A DNA stretch of 64,000 bases, from positions 21,712,403-21,776,402 of the forward strand of contig OY747702.1 of NCBI GenBank assembly GCA_963556495.2, given 5' to 3'. The stretch comes from Valencia hispanica (lineage: Eukaryota > Chordata > Actinopteri > Cyprinodontiformes > Valenciidae). Below the pieces are notes generated by a model that had not been told where the DNA came from, did not search any database, and saw nothing but the letters and a program-made list of their open reading frames with translations. The position numbers and the translations under genes were made by a program. Of this stretch, positions 10,839 to 22,002 are shown piece after piece (positions within the stretch are counted from its first letter, which is position 1; each line of letters starts with the position of its first letter).

Positions 10839-13800
10839 TGGAGACATCCAGAGACCCGAAAATGTTTATATCTTGTTTAATAGTCAGAAATGACACATCA
10901 AACAACATCACATGTAACATGTACACAATTTATTTTTTTTAAATTGTTACATCACAAACTTAATTTTCTTTTTAAATAAATACCACAGGGAACCACATAA
11001 TACAACCTCCAAGACCTGAACAAGAATTTGTGCGAAAATAGCTTGCAAACATTAAGTAAACATTCAGCTGAGTGAATAATATGTCATCACTCTTACCACA
11101 ATTCTTTAAAAAAATGTTCACATATGACAGGTTTACTTTATTATAGAACATTTATAGAAAATTCACATTTCTATAAATAGTCTGCCTTTCTGGTGACGTT
11201 TTGTTTTATTTCAAAAATAGAAAAATTATAGTAAATGCCAATGGTAACATTTTTTAATATTAAATCTGTGTTCAAATATTTAAAAGTGCAATAAAGTGCG
11301 CTTTAGACCGGGTACTGACTTTACTTACATCATAAAGGGAGTCCTTGTTGAACAAAGAGACTTATTTATTAAAAATAAACTGTAATAAACTAAAATTCCT
11401 TGAGGATAACATTTGAGTTACCCCACCGAATGTTGGATCGCATTAACATATACACTGTAGTCTATTACAAGGAAATATGCAGGATATTAACTGTCTAGGC
11501 CAAATGGTAATACAAACTGTAAGACTGGTCTGTTCTGTAACCCGTAATCCTCTTAAAACAGAATGTTTTTGTCTTAGCCGAGCTGGTAAAGGTACATCAG
11601 TGGGTAATCTGAGACAGGGCATTGGCAAGGGGAACTGAATGTGCATCGTAAGCATGATATAAAACAGCAGCTGTGCTTGGAATGTTGTAGTGTCAGGTCA
11701 TTATTCAGGACTCATTGCACATAACAGTGTTGCGTCCTCAAGTACCGAGGATGTGAAGGCATGAATTACATTCCTTATTGTACAGGAGTATTGATAAAAC
11801 AGTAACCATTTTTAATTGAGAAACGGCACAGGTGCAAAGATAGGCCGCCGCCAGGAGGGTGCAGTGTGGAATTTTAGTTGAACATCCACAGAGCTTGGGC
11901 TGAAACAGGTCAGCTTGCAAAGAGAACTAGCAGAAATCTACAAATATGACACCACAAATATATAACAGACATGCAAACAGTCACTTGCAGAGTGCTTCCA
12001 AAAGGACATGTCTAAGATAATAAAAATGCAACGCACAATCAAGTGCCAATCCATGATGAACTGTCAATACCTTAAAAACATATTCAAGACTTGGTCTACT
12101 ACTTTTAGCAGATTTGTGATTTCAGCATGCCTTACAGCGATAATGTTGGGAAAGTTTTGCTCGAGAACCTGTGTTCTGACTGACATTCAACCCCTGCTTT
12201 TATTTGGGCTATAAATCTCCACAGCAGAAAAAAAGAGCAAGAAAAAGGAGCCACATTCTGGAAAGCTTGTTTTTCACATGGCACAGACTGACATACAGCA
12301 ACCACGTATTTATATCTTCGACCAGGGATCGGTGATAAGACCACTGACCGAACTTTGTGAGACATGACTTAAAGATTTCCTCTGAAGGAACAAAGTTCGA
12401 CGGTTTTGTCTGTGTCAGCTGGTCCAACTCCACAAAGAGGCTATACTACATGCACTAAAAGACCAGTCAATAGCACTAATTTAGACTGGCTGAGAATACC
12501 TGCACCCCTTCCCATCTTCAGAAGCTAACTTTAGTGTGTTGTCACTTTGAGCCGATCATACTAGAATAGGCCAAACTGACCTGGGGAAAGGATTTGAGAT
12601 ATACCCCTGCTACCTCTATGTAGTACCTCTATCTAGCCTAATGATTTGTGAAGCAATTTATCCTGAAGAAAAGAAGGTTCATTCCTCAATTAAAATCCTT
12701 TGTTTTAAATGTTTGATATCAATTATACCCAATGTAGGGCCAAGAATAAACTTTTCCGATGAGAATGCAGCCTTAAGACATGATATAGTAAAGTGTCATT
12801 TGAAAATGGCCTTTCAGATTTCAAACTCTAACAGTTAGTAATTTATTAATGCATTTTATGTTGTTGTTGTTTTGTTTTGTTTGTTTGTTTTTTGAGGGGA
12901 GTTATCTAATTCTCAAACCAAGCAGCAATGATAATGTATTTATTCATGTTTACTGGGACCGGGCTCAGCTGGAATGGGGCGTTTCCTGGAGACTGCACAT
13001 CTAGAGCCGTTGAGAGAAGACTGACAGAAACTGACTGAAACAACTGGAGCAGCTGAGACGTGGCTCTGCAGGCTCATGAATGTCTTTTCCAAAAGTTCCG
13101 TTGATTTCAGACATAAACAGACGTCCTTACACACTGAGAACAATCTGGGAAATCTCACTAGGCTGTGACAAAGGTGTACTATTTAGAAGCTAGGCCTATT
13201 TTTTAATCCAATGTTTATTGGCATATAGTGACCAGCACTGTGGCCCGGCCCTGGAACAGTTGACGTCCTGTTTATTATTATTATGTGTGGTTTGTACCCT
13301 TGCATGATGAGGAAACGGCCTCTCTGGTTGGCGTAAACACTTGATGTGCTGAGCAACCCCTAGGCAACCCCTTTTTTATCATTGCAAAGGCTTCTGTCAG
13401 TTAGAAAACGAAACTACTGTTTTACAGTGAGGACAGAAAATACAAATAGTTTTTATGACTCTTACACAATGGTGTGTTGCACATTTGAAGCAGTTGACAG
13501 CAGGAATTATATAGTTTTAGTCTGTCCTGTTGCAAACTTTAAAATTCAATAAGATAGACATGATAAATAAAATAACATTTAAAAAAAACTTGTGAATTTT
13601 TAAAAATCTATATGCATTGATGTTCAGCCCCTACAGCTGCAATCATGCCATCTGCTCTTCACTTAAAGATCTGACATATATGTTTAAGATTTCAAAACCT
13701 AAACACATGCTTTCAAGTTTTATCACAGCTTTAACAGAGTGTAACTACAGGCGTTGTTCTCCAAATTAGAAAGATCTCAATCTCCGAACGTTAGAGCATA

Positions 13801-14040
13801 TCTGTGAAGCGTTCTGCTGACAGCAGACTCTAATGCAACAGCATGTCAATAGTATGAACATGAGACATATGCCTACGGTTTCACACGTTACTGATCTGTA
13901 ACATGACCACAATTAGACAGACATAAAGACAGAACTATGGCGGACTGTTATCTTTGCAGGTCGGAATGTACGTGTAAAACAAAGCACCAATGGAGTACAA
14001 CCTGTCAGCTTGCAAATCATTGATGCAAATATGTTACGTG
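10839..14040. other. Downstream of adrb2; no gene recognised
   Basis: This stretch is relatively free of repeats, unlike most of the window. It contains moderately complex sequence at 11400-13150 that could be conserved noncoding DNA, but this cannot be judged from one genome. Confidence 0.5.
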
Positions 14041-14046
14041 TTTATT
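14041..14046 (-). terminator. Candidate adrb2 polyadenylation signal
   Basis: An AATAAA hexamer on the minus strand lies about 500 bp past the adrb2 stop codon. It is the first perfect hexamer noticed downstream. Such hexamers are common by chance in AT-rich DNA, so this is only a candidate. Confidence 0.25.
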
Positions 14047-14543
14047 TGCCAAACAGGCATGTTCAAATTAAACCTGACCCTTAAACACAATTTACTATTA
14101 ATTCTGAAAGAAAATCATGCTAAAGAGAACTGTTGCATCTTTCCTTAAAACATAAAATATGTAGATGAGATTAATCTGTGCCAATGAAATCTGTAATTAT
14201 GGTATTGACACACCAGTTTATGAAAAAAAAAAACATCTGAGATTCCACTCTAGTTTAACTAAAGCGGGCACAATGTAAAAGACAGTTAACACAAAAAATA
14301 TTGTAAGGCAGGTATGAGGTAGCTTAAAGAAATATTTTATGTAAAAAAAGGAACATAATCTTCCTACAGTATAAAATGTGGAAATGATGGGAAAATAAAT
14401 ATGTTCCTCAGCTCAGAGGATGATTGCAGACAGCCAGTCACCTTGACTGGCCTTACCTTCAATAGTCAGTTGAGGAAATAAGTTCATGAAGGCAGTGTGA
14501 CAACATCTGTGTCCCTGAAGACTGAAGTCTCCAAGTTCCAAGT

Positions 14544-15791
14544 CTACAGGCTTGTTGTTACAGTCGCTAGACTTTTGTTGCAGTTTCCATTAGGGTCCAT
14601 GGCTTTGTCCTCTCCACCACAGACCTCTGACACCTTCCCCAGGCATCTTTCATTGGCATCGCTATCATCTGAGCTGCCCTTACTCCGTCCCTGTGGTTCA
14701 CTCTGCCAGCTATTGCGACTGTAGACGTATCCGTTGACTGGTCCTGGTTTGCTGAGGTGGTTCCTCTTCGGGCAGAGGATATCCTTGAAAGCGTACCTGA
14801 ACTCAGGACTCCTGCAGTAAATCATTGGATTGAAGGCAGAGTTTGAATAACCTATCCAGTTGAGTATCTTAAAGGGGATGTTGAGGTCCACATTTGTTAC
14901 AGTCACCACCACATTGAGCAGAAAGAATGGCAGCCAACAAAGAGTAAAAACCCCCATGATTATACCCAGAGTCTTTAGGGCTTTATGTTCTCGAAGGCAA
15001 AACTTTGCCTTTTTTAGTCCTCGTACATTGTTTGATTCCAGAGACTTCAAGTCGCTGTTGTCGTTGTTATGAAAGCGTCCAACACTTTGGTCAATCTTTT
15101 TCAGTTGTCGCCTGGCTACCTGGAAAACACGGCTGTACACAAAAACCATGATGACCAAAGGGATGTAGAACGAGATGATAGAGGTGGTGATGGCATAAAA
15201 CGGAGTGACATAAAACTCACAGCAGTCAGTACTGTTCAAGCATGTCATAGCCTGCAAATCGTCTCGTTGCCCCCACTCCATGTGGATGGGAAGGTAGGAT
15301 ATCAACGCAGCAATCGCCCACACCAGAAGGATCAGAATTCGAGCTTTGCACTTTGTCAAAAGTGACTGGTAGCGAAATGGTGAAGTAATGGCTAAATATC
15401 GGTCTAGGGCTATGACACACAGTGTCTCGATGCTGGCGGTCACACAAAGGATATCAGTAGCAGTCCAGAATCTACACCAGAATGTGCCAAAGTGCCATTT
15501 GTTAAAAATAATGTTACAGGAACCAAAGGGAATAACAATAAGACCCATGACCAGGTCAGCGCAGGCCAGGGATGTTATGAAGCAGTTGGTCACATTCTGC
15601 AGACGCTGAAAGCGGGCAATGGAAGTTATGACAAGGATGTTTCCCAAGACAATACATAAAATGAGTAGAGACATGATCATGCCCAGTAAAATCATGAGTG
15701 TTTCACTGAAAGGTTTCTCCTGGTCTGGTGATGTGTTGTTCAAGTTTGTCGGGGAGGTGTTTACTTTGATAGAAAGCGTAGTAGTTTCCAT
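14544..15791 (-). CDS. adrb2: beta-2-type adrenergic receptor (class A GPCR)
   Basis: This is a complete single-exon ORF of 415 residues encoding a plasma-membrane catecholamine receptor expected to couple to Gs and raise cAMP. Seven membrane helices lie at about 31-58, 69-93, 105-135, 150-170, 197-227, 269-296 and 306-326. Visible class A marks are DRY at 130-132, CWLP at 285-288 and NPMIY at 321-325. Amine-binding Asp113, Asn293 and Asn311 are present, as are the disulfide cysteines 106/191 and 184/190 and the likely palmitoylated Cys340. N-glycosylation sequons are at Asn11, 18, 19 and 186. The C-terminus TTSL fits a class I PDZ ligand. Numbering through TM6 matches human ADRB2, which argues for beta-2 over beta-1 or beta-3. 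Oddities: position 5.42 is Thr203 where human has Ser, and the loop-3 RRSS phosphorylation motif is replaced by KKA. Whether it is the a or b teleost copy cannot be told. The start is the first Met before the glycosylated tail; an in-frame stop lies upstream. It is the only convincing host gene in the window. Confidence 0.93.
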   Translation of the reverse strand: METTTLSIKVNTSPTNLNNTSPDQEKPFSETLMILLGMIMSLLILCIVLGNILVITSIARFQRLQNVTNCFITSLACADLVMGLIVIPFGSCNIIFNKWHFGTFWCRFWTATDILCVTASIETLCVIALDRYLAITSPFRYQSLLTKCKARILILLVWAIAALISYLPIHMEWGQRDDLQAMTCLNSTDCCEFYVTPFYAITTSIISFYIPLVIMVFVYSRVFQVARRQLKKIDQSVGRFHNNDNSDLKSLESNNVRGLKKAKFCLREHKALKTLGIIMGVFTLCWLPFFLLNVVVTVTNVDLNIPFKILNWIGYSNSAFNPMIYCRSPEFRYAFKDILCPKRNHLSKPGPVNGYVYSRNSWQSEPQGRSKGSSDDSDANERCLGKVSEVCGGEDKAMDPNGNCNKSLATVTTSL

Positions 15792-15837
15792 CTAAAGAGA
15801 CCATAGGTGGACAAACACACACCACAAAGACAGACAT
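15703..15837 (-). CDS. Upstream ORF overlapping the adrb2 start
   Basis: In the predicted adrb2 leader an ATG at 15837 opens a 44-codon frame that runs past the receptor ATG in a different frame and stops at 15703. A second ATG in the same frame lies at 15804. Both have poor Kozak contexts (-3 is T and C). Human ADRB2 mRNA is known to carry a short inhibitory upstream ORF, so translational control is plausible here, but peptide conservation cannot be judged. The sequence just before the main ATG ends in TTTAG and could instead be a splice acceptor, which would remove this frame from the mRNA. Confidence 0.3.
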   Translation of the reverse strand: MSVFVVCVCPPMVSLDGNYYAFYQSKHLPDKLEQHITRPGETFQ

Positions 15838-16248
15838 GCACAAAGGAAAATAAGAATACTGTTATTTAAATATAAAATTACTTGATTGGAAAAGAAAAGA
15901 AACTTTTCTGTACTACGGCTATAAATATTTTTTTTCAACTATTGCTAACAAAAAAGAGAATAATATTTCAGTGCTAAACTGCACACTTACAGAACACAAT
16001 GATCAACATCTGTTCCAGGAAGCGTTAAAGATATGCTGCAAGCAGTACATTTTTTTTTATTAAAAAAATGCCACAAACCTCAACAGGTAGTTGTGAGTCC
16101 TGCTTCCCATGCACTGTAAAAATGCCAGAGCACAGATAACTCCTGCAGCGTATCATATGCCACTTTTTAATCTTAGCTTGTCTCACTCCTGAGTCCGTCA
16201 GTTGAGAAGTGTTTCCTCCAATGATTCTCCCAGGCTATTTGTCAGAGC

Positions 16249-16293
16249 CCTTATAGCATGCTGTGATGACATCATGGTCAGCGCTCAGCCAAT
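16249..16293 (-). promoter_or_regulatory. Putative adrb2 core promoter (TATA, CRE-like, CCAAT)
   Basis: Read on the minus strand, there is an inverted CCAAT box (16289-16293), then a CRE-like TGATGTCA (16267-16274, one base from TGACGTCA), then CTATAAG (about 16250-16256). Order and spacing fit a TATA promoter firing about 30 bp further on, near 16220, giving a leader of roughly 430 nt before the adrb2 ATG. A CRE-like site would fit a cAMP-coupled receptor that feeds back on its own gene. The motifs are seen; the promoter role is inferred. Confidence 0.45.
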
Positions 16294-16299
16294 CAGGCA

Positions 16300-17461
16300 G
16301 CTAGGCTGCGCAGCGTGCTTAGAGCTCTCAGGAGTTTGAACACACTGTCCCTGCGGTTGCAGTTGCAGGGCTGCAGAAGAGAGGGAGAAAAAAGATGCAA
16401 CACGGGCAAACAGTAATATTTTACATATTTTAACATTTTGCAAATATGTTCCAAAAACAGTGTTATGTTTATAGGAAGGTCAAAATATTCAGTTTTGTGG
16501 TACACTCCAATACCTAGGAGAGGTTTCAAAAGACTTTTTTCTGGTAGTTTAGTTCCTATTAAAAACAGGTAATCCCATATATAGGGATGTGGGTAAGATC
16601 AGGGTAGATTTACAACACCTGGAAAGTCAAACTAGAAATGACTTGATCTACATTATTTGTGATTTACTGGCTGTTTGAGTTTCATCAGACTTCTTGTCGT
16701 GACAAAGCCTCCGAAAGTTGTTGGGTGAGTGGGTGTTTGAAACAGTGTTCACCTATTTTAATTCAGAAGTACTTCTGAAGCATATACAGTATTTAAAAAA
16801 AGGTTTGAGCCACTACCAATACAATCACTCCTGGTATTAATTATATGAATCCAGACTCATGTTCTTGAGAGTGTTAGCTCGATACTAGCACTCGTGTAAT
16901 ACTTTCACCATGAAAACATTTTTGGATTCGCCAGATACTTGCATTCAATGCTCACATGTTTACACAAAGGACTATGCAAAGTCTCACATGCTGATATTCA
17001 AATACTGACCGACTGTGAACTGCATCTTTGTATTAAACAAGCAAACACAGAACTTTGTGGCTGAACCAAAAGGTCTTTACTAAGTGTGACACATGAAAAA
17101 GCAGGGGACAGGAACTTCACCTCAGTCAGATGTACAGTTTGTTTTTTCTTAACCACACTCTCTCTCAGCCCTGCAGGTGGTGAGTCATTATGCATTCAAA
17201 CATAAAATCTGCCACCATCAGAGGCCTACCTTTCTGAGTACTGCTGCAGACATTTGTCTGAAGTTCAACCAAAAGAAAAAAAAGAAAGTAAAAAAGAAAA
17301 GAACTAAAACAGTCTAAATGTATTAAGAGTGAAAGGAAATAACAACTGAGTACATCTGAAGATCGAGCCAGATAATGATGTTAGAGCTTTAAACACTTTT
17401 AAAAGTTTCTTTTTATAGCTGTATTACATTGTTTTTTCAATTTCAGATTAGGGGCTGGATG
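16300..17461. other. Upstream of adrb2; no gene recognised
   Basis: No coding domain. It may contain distal regulatory DNA for adrb2. No repeat family recognised. Confidence 0.5.
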
Positions 17462-17595
17462 GGGATGCAGTTGGTAGTGCTGTTGTCTTACAGCAAGAAG
17501 ATCCTGCGATCAAATCCCAGGATGGAGTCTTTCCTCCTGGAGTTTCCATTTTCATTCCATGCATGCGTTGCATGCACCAGGTGCCTCTTGCCCAG
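17462..17595 (+). mobile_element. SINE 5' fragment
   Basis: GGATGCAGTTGGTAGTGCTG, then CAGCAAGAAGATCCTGCGATCAAATCCCAGG, matches the head of the tRNA-type SINE (A box to B box) and stops after the GGAGTTTCC region. It is a truncated copy without the (GGAT)n tail. Confidence 0.65.
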
Positions 17596-17703
17596 AGACT
17601 GTTGGAAATGGTTAAAGGTGGATGATTTGTATTTGGTACATTTTCTTTCATACAACGCAGATTTAGAAAATACTCAATGTAATACAAATACAGTAATTTA
17701 GAG

Positions 17704-17896
17704 CAGGGGTTCCCAAGTCCAGACCTTGAGAGCTGCTATTCTGCAACTTTTAGTTGCATCCCCCTTCCAACACCCTTAAACTCCCTCATCCACAGCCATT
17801 CAGCTCTGCAGTGGCCTAGTAATGAGTCATTCAGGTGTGTTGGAGAGGGGATGCTTCTCAAAGCTGCACGATAGTAGCTGGAGTTGAGCACCCCTG
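17704..17896. mobile_element. 193-bp hAT-like MITE with 8-bp target duplication
   Basis: The ends are CAGGGGTTCCC and GCACCCCTG. They are flanked by ATTTAGAG (17696-17703) and GTTTAGAG (17897-17904), a 7/8 match of the length hAT transposases generate. The inside is weakly self-complementary (TCCAACACCC versus GTGTTGGAG). The same family appears as remnants at 36505 and 60244. Confidence 0.75.
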
Positions 17897-17904
17897 GTTT
17901 AGAG

Positions 17905-19444
17905 AATACAATCATGCTAACGGATACTGAGTTCTGAAGTGAATTTTTGCTAAACCATCATCTCAAAAATGTTACGGGGGTAAAGCTAATACTTTCAGTC
18001 AAAGTATCTTTTAAAAAGGTTCTTTCTAACAACCAGCTACTCTGAGAGCTTTTACCAGACAAGTTTTAAAACAAAGGTAGGCATATTCCTCTGGCACTGC
18101 TGTATTTAACACTGTCTGAAACTGTTCATCAAGTGCTTTGACTTTTCCATTTTACTATTGTCAAAAAGTCTGACAGTTTCAAAGTAAGACCTCTTGTTTT
18201 TTCCCCCATTCATTTAGGGGCATTGTAAAGCATTGCTGAAAATGCTAAAAGGCATTCACTAAAGTTCATAAAATTAGACCGTATCAATAGATACTATCTA
18301 CTCTCTTCTTGACACTCAACAAGAATAGACACATATATGCAGGCATTTTTTTGTTGTGTAACAAGTGCTACAGTGTCGGTTTACAAAAAGATACCTTAAT
18401 TCAGCGGATATGCAGCTGAGTGTGAGGTTGAGACTGTTTTTTTTTTCAGTTGCACAACTATCATGCAAGAACATGCATCATAAACAGGTATTCAGGCTTA
18501 GTGTTCTCCATGCTTGCTTGAAAGTGTGTTTGTAAGAAAGGGATTTTGCTAAACTCACAGAGGAAAGGGATGATGATTTCCAGAGTCCTGACCTTTGATG
18601 AATGCAGACACCACAGGCTCTGGCCCTCATCCCTGTGCTCAACAATGAGGTCTCTCAAAACTCCATACAACTGATGACGCAAGAACAAATTGTATCATCA
18701 ATTTCAAATGTTTGAATCCAATGCTCATCACTCAAACAGATGCTACTGATTATATTCTGAGACTTTTCTTAAACAGAAAAATCTAAGAGAGCCATGCACG
18801 GCCTCCTGTTGTGCTTTTTATTACCGCTTTTAACTGTTGGAACTTTTGTCATGTTGCACTTGCACTGGCAATTTTCCAGGAACATCATTACACATGTACC
18901 CAGAATGTTTGCATGACCTGACCCACAGTATTCACTCACTCTGCCATTTTGCAGAAATTTCCACTTGCAACCAAGAAAAATCCCAGATTTATGCATACAC
19001 TGCTCTGAGGTTTGTAGATCACATCTTTTTTTAGCCTGGAGGAGAAACATCTTCTACCTGGAACTCTCTTGATTTTCCCTCTCGAGTAAAATAAATAAAA
19101 TTGAGACTAAAATTAAATATGCTGAGCACATTAGTCCTTCCAGTTTGGTTATGGTGACCTCTAAGAGCTTATCTTGTGCACAACATACATGACAAGCCCA
19201 TCATGTTAAGCCTCACTGTTGATAAGTCTTATCAGCAACTTCCACACACCACCAGCTGTAAAAAAAAATATTATGTTTCAGTTGCATCTGAAGAGACATT
19301 TGATTGTTTATGCTTAAATCTATTCATATTAACAAGTCAAACTGTATACTATATATTATGCAGGTATACTACTTTGGGTCATATGTCTGTAAAACACATT
19401 ATATGTGGAGAATATATACACATAGTAGATGAACTTGTATAGAT
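17905..19444. other. No gene recognised
   Basis: AT-rich, with frames under 95 codons lacking any domain. Confidence 0.55.
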
Positions 19445-20560
19445 GTATTTCACATTTTGTCAAGTTACAACTGCAAATCCCCATGCATTTTTCTTCAAAT
19501 AAGAATCTAAATCTAAACATGTTAAATACTAGTTCAGGTAGAAGTATTCACACAACCTCAAATATTCCAAGAACATACCAGGAGATGCTTAAAGCAGTTT
19601 GAGTTTGAAAACAAATACAGCTTAGCTTTGAACATCTTGAACATCTCACAGAACACATGGTCACTATTGACAGGATTTACATGTTAGGTCACCAGAATTG
19701 TCTTTGTCTATGCTCCTTAAATCTGGCTACTCTGTAGAAGTGGCAAGAAGAACTTAATTGCCGAAAAGATAGCTAGAAAAGGTTTTCAATAAACCCACAT
19801 AAAACTACAATAAGTGGACCCCTACCTATTTACATTTTAATATTCGCAAATTCACCTATTCACAGATTTTACTGTGAAACATAACTCCATATTATTGGTG
19901 GAAAACTAATCTATCCACAGATTTTCTTTCATAGAGCAGATCAAAAATATTTGAAAGAAATGCAGCTTGGGAAGCTGAAACTCCTAGGCGCAATGCTACT
20001 TGACATGCTATTGGCTGGCATTTGCAAAGCATATAAATGGAGTTGTGGCATTCATTTTCCTTGCTACTGATTAGTACACCCAAGATGAAAGATTAGGAAG
20101 ACTGTAGATGTTAGCTTCTGCGATAGTGCCAAAACGGTTTTCATTGTGCATATTGATGCATATTAAGGTCTATCTGGTATTTGAACCATTAAAATAAACA
20201 GCATTAGGCATTTTTAGAGGGTGTCTCAAGTATTGAGGATTTTAGCTATTAGTCTCTAACATCTGCAAACACAACGTGGTCCACTGTGGATGCAAAATAT
20301 CTGGAAGAAAGTACCCTGGTCAAAGAATACCAAAATTAAACTTCTACTTGCAAAACATTTGGTGGAAAATTAACAATGCACATAATCCTAAACATGCCAT
20401 CCTAATGGAAAAGCATTGTGGTGGCAGCATCACACTTTGATGGAAGATGAGTCCACATAAAAGTAATTTATCATTTTATTTTCCCCATTTCATTCATGCA
20501 GAATTTTGGTCTGTCACATAACATCTTTACAAAATACATTGAAGTTTATAGTTTACATGC
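19445..20560 (+). mobile_element. Degraded Tc1-like transposon interrupted by a MITE
   Basis: The left part keeps CACATTTTGTCAAGTTACAA and CTTTGAACATCTTGAACATCTCACAGAAC. The right part keeps CTGGAAGAAAGTACCCTGGTC, GGTGGCAGCATCACA and TGGTCTGTCACATAACATC. The family is the same as at 966, 9886, 32880 and 46440. The reading frame is destroyed, and a second element at 19813-20287 splits it. Confidence 0.75.
19813..20287. mobile_element. Mariner/pogo-like MITE (GTGGACCC ends)
   Basis: It begins AGTGGACCCC next to TA and ends GTGGTCCACT, giving imperfect inverted termini. The internal landmarks CGCAATGCTACTTGACATGC and CTATTGGCTGGCATTTGC recur in the second copy at 33401-35333. It has no coding capacity. 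TA targets and these ends suggest a Tc1/mariner-superfamily mover. Confidence 0.6.
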
Positions 20561-20856
20561 TCCAGCCCTTCCCCTTTAGTTTTTTCCTTTAGTTTCAGAA
20601 GAACAATATACCTACAAGCTTTTTTCTTCTAAAGGGCAATGGTTTCCCTCCAATCTCCCTTCTGTGGGAACTTAAAGCTTAAATGGGTGGAGGTATGATC
20701 AGGGGAATAATTTGACTTGGATCTATGCAGATAAAAGGAATCTGACAATTTACTGCATCAGTATAAACTAAATATTCAGTTAGTGTTATCATTGTGGTCT
20801 TTAAAGCTTTAAAAATTTCAACTTTACTAAAAAAAGAAAATCCTTTTGAACTTTGA
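20561..20856. other. No gene recognised
   Basis: Short unannotated stretch between a Tc1 copy and a SINE. Nothing seen in it. Confidence 0.5.
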
Positions 20857-20869
20857 ATGATCATTTTGC

Positions 20870-21196
20870 GGGCAGCACAGTGGCACAGTTGGTAGCACTA
20901 TTGCCTTGCAGCAAGAAGGCCCAGGTTCAGCCTGGGGTCTTTCTGCATGGAGTTTGCATGTTCTCCCTGTGAACGCTTAGGTTCTCACCGGGTACTACGG
21001 CTTCCTCCCACAGTCCAAAAACATGACTAGGTGAATTGCCCTTAGGTATGAGTGTGCACATGCATGGTTATTTGTCCTGTGTTTCTCTGCGTGTTGCCCT
21101 GCGATGGACTGGCGACCTGTCCAGGGTCTACCCCGCCTCTCGCCCCGTGACTGCTGCCCTACAAAGGATGGACGGGTACAGATAATGGATGGATGG
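20870..21196 (+). mobile_element. Full-length tRNA-type SINE with target-site duplication
   Basis: It has an A box TGGCACAGTTGG at 20881-20892, a shortened B box GGTTCAGCC at 20924-20932, then a conserved body (CTTCCTCCCACAGTCC, GCGATGGACTGGCGACC, CCCCGCCTCTCGCCC) and a (GGAT)n tail. Identical 13-bp copies of ATGATCATTTTGC flank it at 20857-20869 and 21197-21209. The duplication proves insertion by target-primed reverse transcription. The tail is shared with the RTE-type LINE at 54580. Confidence 0.88.
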
Positions 21197-21612
21197 ATGA
21201 TCATTTTGCCACTTTTAAGGTAGAAAAATTGACTTGGGAGAAACATGAAAGTGTCATCAACTGAGCCACAACTGGCTCGGACCATGGAGGGAAATTCAAC
21301 AGTTTGACAGTGAATGACTGAGTATGAATGCTGTGGTGGTTGACTATTGGCACAAGGAGTCAAATCTGTTTACCTGATTCATGGCAGATAGAACCGAACC
21401 TGAGCTACACAAACTGATTGAGAATGACTGGTTAACAATATATCAAAAATACAGCTAAAAATGGATACATGCATGAATAAAATAATTACAATATAAAAAT
21501 CTTTAACTAAACATAAGAATAGAAATTAATAGAAGACATAAGTAGGCTACTGACTGAAATACAAGGTATAAAACTCTTTTCCACTTTTGCTTGTAAGCTG
21601 TGATTTACTTAA

Positions 21613-22002
21613 AGAGCAACTCACCCCTCTACCAGAGTCTAACTCCGCCCACACTTCCTGTTTGAAAAATGCGGCAAAAGGAAGTGTTGCCAGGGAGACC
21701 GAGGGCTGACTGGGCGGAGTCAACACTTCCTTGCTATTCCAACTCGCTATGGAGACTCGGCTTTGGTTTTATACCCCACAGCGGCAGGATGGCTGAAAGC
21801 CATTATGGCAGCAATGCCGGATTCAAATTAAAATGCAGTGCAGTTTTATTTTTGTACAGGGCGCCACACTGAAAATTAATATTTTTACTAAAATGTACTA
21901 AAATACCCAAAAATATTTTCCAGTCATGTAGACAGCACTATTAGACACTCATCTATACAGTTTATCAGCAAAATAAAAGTTGATTTGGCGGTGAGTTGCT
22001 CT
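21613..22002. mobile_element. 390-bp TTAA-flanked MITE
   Basis: There are perfect 13-bp inverted repeats, AGAGCAACTCACC at 21613-21625 and its complement at 21990-22002. Each is bordered by TTAA (21609-21612 and 22003-22006). The interior has AACTCCGCCCACACTTCCTG and no transposase. It is piggyBac-like by target choice. Confidence 0.85.

Noticed and set aside
14860..15609. Plus-strand frames opposite adrb2
   Set aside because: Antisense shadows of a strongly conserved receptor gene.
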